Part shown: positions 60,164-64,000 of the stretch, piece by piece | Numbering within the stretch: position 1 is the stretch's first letter | Layout of the letters: the number at the start of each line of letters is the position of its first letter | DNA from: Treponema sp. OMZ 798 | GTDB taxonomy: Bacteria > Spirochaetota > Spirochaetia > Treponematales > Treponemataceae | Direction of reading: 5' to 3' | NCBI RefSeq assembly: GCF_024181385.1 | Contig: NZ_CP051305.1 | Coordinates: forward strand, 1,364,001 to 1,428,000 | DNA: 64,000 nt | Made by a program: the position numbers and the translations under genes | The notes under the pieces: model-generated | Databases searched by the model: none | Told to the model about the DNA's origin: nothing | What the model saw: the letters and a program-made list of their open reading frames with translations, nothing else

Positions 60164-61099
60164 TTATAAATTTAGTTTAGCCCGTGTTTTTACATGGAGC
60201 GGATCGAATTTAAGAGCTTTCCGCCATTCTGCACGGGCCTTTATCATATCTCCTTGAAGTTCATATACAACACCCAAGCCGTAATGAGCATCGGCTGAGG
60301 TCATATCCTTTTCAAGAATGGTATTAAATTCCTTTACAGCATCATCTATCTTATTCTCTTCGATAAATAAACTACCCAATAAATATCGGCATTTTAATTC
60401 TAAAAGTGTATCCTTCGTTTTATCTATTGTTTCAAATAAGTACAACTTCGCATTTTGTTTATCCGAAATCTTAATATAGTTTTCGGCAAGAGCAAAAAAC
60501 AATAAGTCTGAAGGGCTATTTGCAAGGGCATCCGAAAAAGCATCGATAGCTCTTTCAGGCTCCCCTAAAAGAGATGCCGACATGCCTCTGAATTCCGATA
60601 AATCTGCAAATTTTTCTCCGGAATTATATGCAATATCCAAGTATTTTAGAGCAAGGTCTGCATAATAATATCCCTTTTGATAATAAGCCTTTCCCAATAC
60701 ATAGGCAATTTTTGACTGTTGGGATTTTGAAACGCAGTACATCGCCTGTCTTAAATTCAAGATAGAATCATTTAGATAAGCATAGCTTACCGAAAAATCG
60801 GTTTGCTCGGCAAATATATAATAGGCTGCAAAGCCCCTCATAGCCAAGGCCTCACCGTCATATGCCCTTCTTTTTAAAATACTCTCTGTTTTTTGATATA
60901 CGCTCTCGTAATTTTTTTCGGCCCAATCGGCATAAACCTCTTTCATAGAAGGTATGCCTGCATAGTTTTTATTATAGATATATAAAAAATAGACGGCAGA
61001 AGCCGCACACAAGAGAAAAAGCAAAATTATAAAAAATCTTTTTGAACTTCTTTTTTTGTTTGAGAAATTTTTATGTGATCTTCCTTTTGAAAATTCCAT
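60164..61099 (-). CDS. TPR-repeat membrane-anchored protein upstream of mreB
   Basis: A 311-residue protein with an N-terminal helix ([20 protein letters not shown]) and a series of TPR-like repeats ([40 protein letters not shown] and [20 protein letters not shown]). It is probably anchored in the inner membrane with the TPR domain outside. It precedes mreB by 17 bp and so is likely part of the elongation operon. Its partner is unknown. Confidence 0.8.
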   Translation of the reverse strand: MEFSKGRSHKNFSNKKRSSKRFFIILLFLLCAASAVYFLYIYNKNYAGIPSMKEVYADWAEKNYESVYQKTESILKRRAYDGEALAMRGFAAYYIFAEQTDFSVSYAYLNDSILNLRQAMYCVSKSQQSKIAYVLGKAYYQKGYYYADLALKYLDIAYNSGEKFADLSEFRGMSASLLGEPERAIDAFSDALANSPSDLLFFALAENYIKISDKQNAKLYLFETIDKTKDTLLELKCRYLLGSLFIEENKIDDAVKEFNTILEKDMTSADAHYGLGVVYELQGDMIKARAEWRKALKFDPLHVKTRAKLNL

Positions 61100-61119
61100 T
61101 TTTATAATACCTAAAAAAA

Positions 61120-61461
61120 GGGATTAATAAGCCGGATTCTGTTTCTGTAAAACAGACGGAACCATCTTTCTTAAATCTGCTTTACAGCAGACCTTTATCG
61201 CGGTTAACCCGTAAATTAAGAATCGGAGATTCTTTACTGCTTAACCTTGCTCCCGATGAGGTTTACATTGCCGTTTTCGTTGCCGAAAACGCGGTGGGCT
61301 CTTACCCCGCCCTTTCACCCTTACCGCAAAATGCGGCGGTTTACTTTCTGTTGCACTGTCTGTAAACGGAAACTTTCATTTCCGTTCCCCGGCCGTTAGC
61401 CGGCATCGTTTCCGAAGGAGTCCGGACTTTCCTCTGCAAATGCAGCGGTTCCCTTAATCCC
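61120..61461 (-). ncRNA. rnpB: RNase P RNA (type A)
   Basis: On the minus strand the RNA begins near GGGATTAAGGGAACCG and contains the universal P4/CR-I sequence GAGGAAAGTCCGGACTCC and the 3' CR-V segment ending ACAGAATCCGGCTTATTAATC. The ends GGGATTAA and TTAATCCC pair as helix P1 (61454-61461 with 61120-61127). Length about 342 nt. Seven T follow P1 on the minus strand (61113-61119), so P1 may also act as terminator stem. It removes the 5' leader of pre-tRNAs. Confidence 0.95.
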
Positions 61462-61469
61462 AAAATTAT

Positions 61470-62300
61470 TTAATCTTCGTCTTTACCGTCTTCAAAGCTT
61501 GAAAGGAAATCCTCATTTGCAGAATCACCAATATCAAGCAGCCCTTCCATATCGGAATCATTAAAATATGCGTCCTGATCGGTCGTTAATTCGGATTCCT
61601 CATAGAATAGAATACGGCTGCAGTAGGGGCAGAATTTTATATCCTGACCTGACCTGACTTCATTTACAAACTGAGCGGGAAGAATCATGTGGCAGCCCAT
61701 ACAAACATTTCCTTGAACGGAAACAATACCGACGCCATGTTTATTCTTTATAATTCTGTCGAATTTAAACATTGTTTCATCGCTCAAACCCGGAGAAAGT
61801 TTTTTTTCTTCCTGCTTCAACTGTTCTACCTTATTTTGTTTTTCGGAAACCTCCGAGTCCAAGAGCTGTTTATGTTCTTCAAGTTCTTTCTCGGTTTGTG
61901 TAATAAGCTCTTCTTCCTGCTTAATGTTTGCATCTAAAATTTTAAACTGACTTTCAAGCCTTAGAAGATCTTTTCTTATAGTTTCGGCCTTTGTAGTAGA
62001 ATCATCGATTTCCTTTTGCAAGATTTCATACTCGCGCTGAGTTTCGATATTATCCATCGCTTTTTCGGCCTTTTCTCTCTTTTGTTCAGCTTCAAAAAGA
62101 TCAGCCTTCAAAACGGCAATACCTTTACGCAGCTCTTCATACTCGCTGTTCATTTGGATATAACCGGACTTTAACTTTTCCAAAAGCTCTTCCTGCTGTG
62201 TAAGAGCCTTTGGGGCATCCAAAATCTCCGTTTCAAGTTCATTTTTTCGAGCAAGAATATCCTGTAAAGCTCTCAATTTTTCCAATACATCATTATCCAT
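61470..62300 (-). CDS. Coiled-coil protein with C-terminal zinc ribbon (CdsZ/DUF164-like)
   Basis: A 276-residue protein: residues about 1-185 are a long charged coiled coil (KRLEKLKSGYIQMNSEYEEL-type), then the C4 zinc ribbon CMGCHMILPAQF with FCPYCSRILFYEE, and an acidic tail. This matches the DUF164 / zf-RING_7 group of proteins, for which nucleic-acid or secretion-associated roles are reported. It sits between rpoD and the RNase P RNA. Confidence 0.85.
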   Translation of the reverse strand: MDNDVLEKLRALQDILARKNELETEILDAPKALTQQEELLEKLKSGYIQMNSEYEELRKGIAVLKADLFEAEQKREKAEKAMDNIETQREYEILQKEIDDSTTKAETIRKDLLRLESQFKILDANIKQEEELITQTEKELEEHKQLLDSEVSEKQNKVEQLKQEEKKLSPGLSDETMFKFDRIIKNKHGVGIVSVQGNVCMGCHMILPAQFVNEVRSGQDIKFCPYCSRILFYEESELTTDQDAYFNDSDMEGLLDIGDSANEDFLSSFEDGKDED

Positions 62301-62336
62301 AAATTACACCCCTTTAATTATCAAGATAAACGATTA

Positions 62337-64000
62337 TCAATTATCAAGATAATCTTTTAATTTTCTGCTGCGTTTAGGATGGCGCAGGCGCCTTAGTCCC
62401 TTTGCTTCTATTTGCCTTATTCTTTCGCGTGTTACATCAAAGTATAAGCCTACTTCTTCAAGGGTAAGAGGATAGCCTCCCTCAATACCGAAGCGCATTT
62501 TTAAAACTTCCTGCTCACGCTCAGGCAAACTTGAAAGCACCATTTCAAGCTGCTCCTGTAAAAGGGTAAGCTCGGTTCGGTTTGAAGGATTTTCAACACC
62601 CTTGTCTTCAATTAAATCTCCTAAGAGGGTATCTTCTTCTTCACCTATAGGCGTTTCAAGAGAGATCGGCTCCCTTGCGACATTTTTAACCTGCTTAACC
62701 TTTTCGATTGACCAGCCTAACTGCAAGGCTATCTCATCATCATTGGGTTCACGGCCTAGTTTTTGCATAAGCTGGCGGGACTCTCTGTTTACCTTGTTTA
62801 TCTGTTCAATCATGTGAACAGGAACACGGATTGTACGTGCCTGATCCGATATTGAGCGGGTAATAGCCTGACGGATCCACCATGTAGCATAGGTAGAAAA
62901 TTTATATCCCTTCCTGTACTCAAACTTTTCAACAGCCTTTATAAGCCCTATATTTCCCTCTTGTACAAGATCAAAGAACTGTAGTCCCCTGTTTATGTAC
63001 TTCTTGGCAATCGAAACGACAAGACGCAAGTTTGCATTTATGAGCTTATCTTTTGCATTTTTAAGCATCCTCTGGCCGTTTTTTATTTCTGAAGTGAGCT
63101 CAATAACCTCATCTACCGTAGCTTCAAAATCGTACTCAACCTTGCGTATCTTACGGGTCAGCACCTGAATTTGAGTATATATATCCTTTACTTCATTGGC
63201 CGAAATATTAAGCTCTTTTTCGAGTTTTTCTCTTTCTCTAGGAATTGCGAGCCGTTTACCCAATTTTCTTAAATCGGCATAGCTTTTAATGCCAAGCTGT
63301 TTTTCTTTTCTTTCTTTTTTATTTTGATAGTCTTGAACCTTTTCGGTAGCTTCAATAAAGCGGTCTGAAATTTTTTCTATTTCTTCCGATTCAATGTGAA
63401 TACGTTTAAGGCTGTTAAAAATCTTCTTCCGCAAAGCTTGAAGCTCAGGGCTTTCCAAAAAGCTTTCCAAGGTTTCTCTGTCATAACAGTGCTTTTTTAA
63501 GGACATATATTGCTTAATTTCGGAATATATGTTCCGTAAACTGTCGCCGTAAACCTGCTTGAGACGCTTTTTCTCGGCCATTTCTTCACTTAACTCTTTG
63601 CGCGGCTTATTGGACTCAGCGGGATCTAGCTTTGAAAAGGCCTTTTGTCCGATTACAAAAAATTCGGGAATTAAGATACCGGAATTTTTTATAACCTTTT
63701 TGATAATGGACTCTCCGTCTTCCATGCTTTTTGAAAGAGAAACTTCCTCGTCGGCAGTTAAAAGATCTTCCTTGCCTATCTCCTGAAGATAAAGCTTAAT
63801 CGGATCGTCAACTCCGGCTTCGTGAGAAGTTCTAACCAGTTTTTTTGCCGTCTCATGCCTGGGCTTTTCTTTTTCGATATACGGAGTTTCGACGTCATCC
63901 GAATAAGGACTTTTTATATCGTCATCATCGTCTTCTTCATATGCATCATCCAATAAACGATAGTCCTCATCATTGCCGCCCTGAAAATCGGAGTCGGTTT
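62337..64000 (-). CDS. rpoD: RNA polymerase primary sigma factor (5' end outside window)
   Basis: The frame is open from the stop at 62337 to the right edge, so the true start lies beyond 64000. A TTG at 63953 is not convincing. Regions present: 1.2 ([20 protein letters not shown]), the non-conserved insert, 2.1-2.4 ([60 protein letters not shown]), 3 ([20 protein letters not shown]) and 4.2 ([20 protein letters not shown]). It directs transcription from the -35/-10 promoters noted across this window. Confidence 0.97.
   Translation of the reverse strand, partial: TDSDFQGGNDEDYRLLDDAYEEDDDDDIKSPYSDDVETPYIEKEKPRHETAKKLVRTSHEAGVDDPIKLYLQEIGKEDLLTADEEVSLSKSMEDGESIIKKVIKNSGILIPEFFVIGQKAFSKLDPAESNKPRKELSEEMAEKKRLKQVYGDSLRNIYSEIKQYMSLKKHCYDRETLESFLESPELQALRKKIFNSLKRIHIESEEIEKISDRFIEATEKVQDYQNKKERKEKQLGIKSYADLRKLGKRLAIPREREKLEKELNISANEVKDIYTQIQVLTRKIRKVEYDFEATVDEVIELTSEIKNGQRMLKNAKDKLINANLRLVVSIAKKYINRGLQFFDLVQEGNIGLIKAVEKFEYRKGYKFSTYATWWIRQAITRSISDQARTIRVPVHMIEQINKVNRESRQLMQKLGREPNDDEIALQLGWSIEKVKQVKNVAREPISLETPIGEEEDTLLGDLIEDKGVENPSNRTELTLLQEQLEMVLSSLPEREQEVLKMRFGIEGGYPLTLEEVGLYFDVTRERIRQIEAKGLRRLRHPKRSRKLKDYLDN

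Noticed and set aside
61130..61450. Search for a protein gene between the TPR gene and the zinc-ribbon gene
   Set aside because: The interval is fully explained by the RNase P RNA.
63951..63953. TTG at 63951-63953 as the start of rpoD
   Set aside because: The frame is open upstream to the window edge with coding-like acidic sequence ([18 protein letters not shown]), so the real start is outside.

Overview
The window looks like a chromosomal segment of a low-GC host-associated spirochaete of the genus Treponema, close to the oral T. denticola type. Supporting points are the RodA/PBP2/MreDCB wall-elongation operon, a V-type (not F-type) ATPase subunit E with its DUF2764 partner, an Rnf-type redox cluster, a FapA/DUF342 protein beside a MinD-like ATPase, spirochaetal lipoboxes, and A+T-rich codon use. 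The species call is inference from gene content; no database was searched.

Layout. 1-4943 (minus strand): partial DUF342 protein, MinD-like ATPase, small membrane protein, and a GH57-type protein whose catalytic residues appear to be lost. 5035-10902 (minus): a seven-gene run of RnfA, E, G, D and C, a large membrane protein and a DUF212 phosphatase-like protein; RnfB is absent. 10964-13732: convergent RluA-family pseudouridine synthase and chemotaxis receptor. 13865-15073: a complete IS5-type insertion sequence with 17-bp ends and a 4-bp target duplication, sitting inside the apparent promoter of the next gene. 16453-19253: a zinc-type P1B-ATPase with a very His-rich N-terminus, its SmtB/ArsR repressor, and a clear operator and promoter. 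19323-20495: V-ATPase subunit E and DUF2764 without the rest of that operon. 20548-29926: housekeeping genes (coaD, RNase II-like, nnr, uvrB), a VapBC-type pair and an exported M48-like protein with a degraded active site.

29933-36391 is a decaying accessory stretch. It holds a BceAB-type ABC transporter collapsed by deletion, a cut-short ORF6N protein, small metabolic genes, an antitoxin whose PIN toxin has been reduced to 39 codons, a PadR-GNAT-CPBP operon and an AraC-family remnant.

36442-46597 is the most interesting region: a probable ribosomally made, modified-peptide (RiPP) cluster. Three small Cys-rich precursors (9, 9 and 7 Cys, mostly CxxxC spacing) share one leader motif. They are next to a radical SAM/SPASM enzyme with a PqqD-like recognition domain, a one-piece ABC exporter, a three-gene ABC-2 transporter, a CPBP membrane protease, two paralogous exported proteins and a WYL regulator. 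Three promoters in the cluster share an extended sequence around the -35 box, which suggests joint control. In the working model, the precursors are cross-linked by the radical SAM enzyme, cut by the membrane protease or another protease, and exported by the ABC systems.

46665-64000 is mostly core genome: valS, an AzgA-type purine permease, a likely outer-membrane beta-barrel, galM, a PhnD-like lipoprotein, initiator tRNA-Met, rodA-mrdA-mreD-mreC-mreB, a TPR protein, RNase P RNA, a zinc-ribbon coiled-coil protein and rpoD, whose 5' end lies beyond the window.
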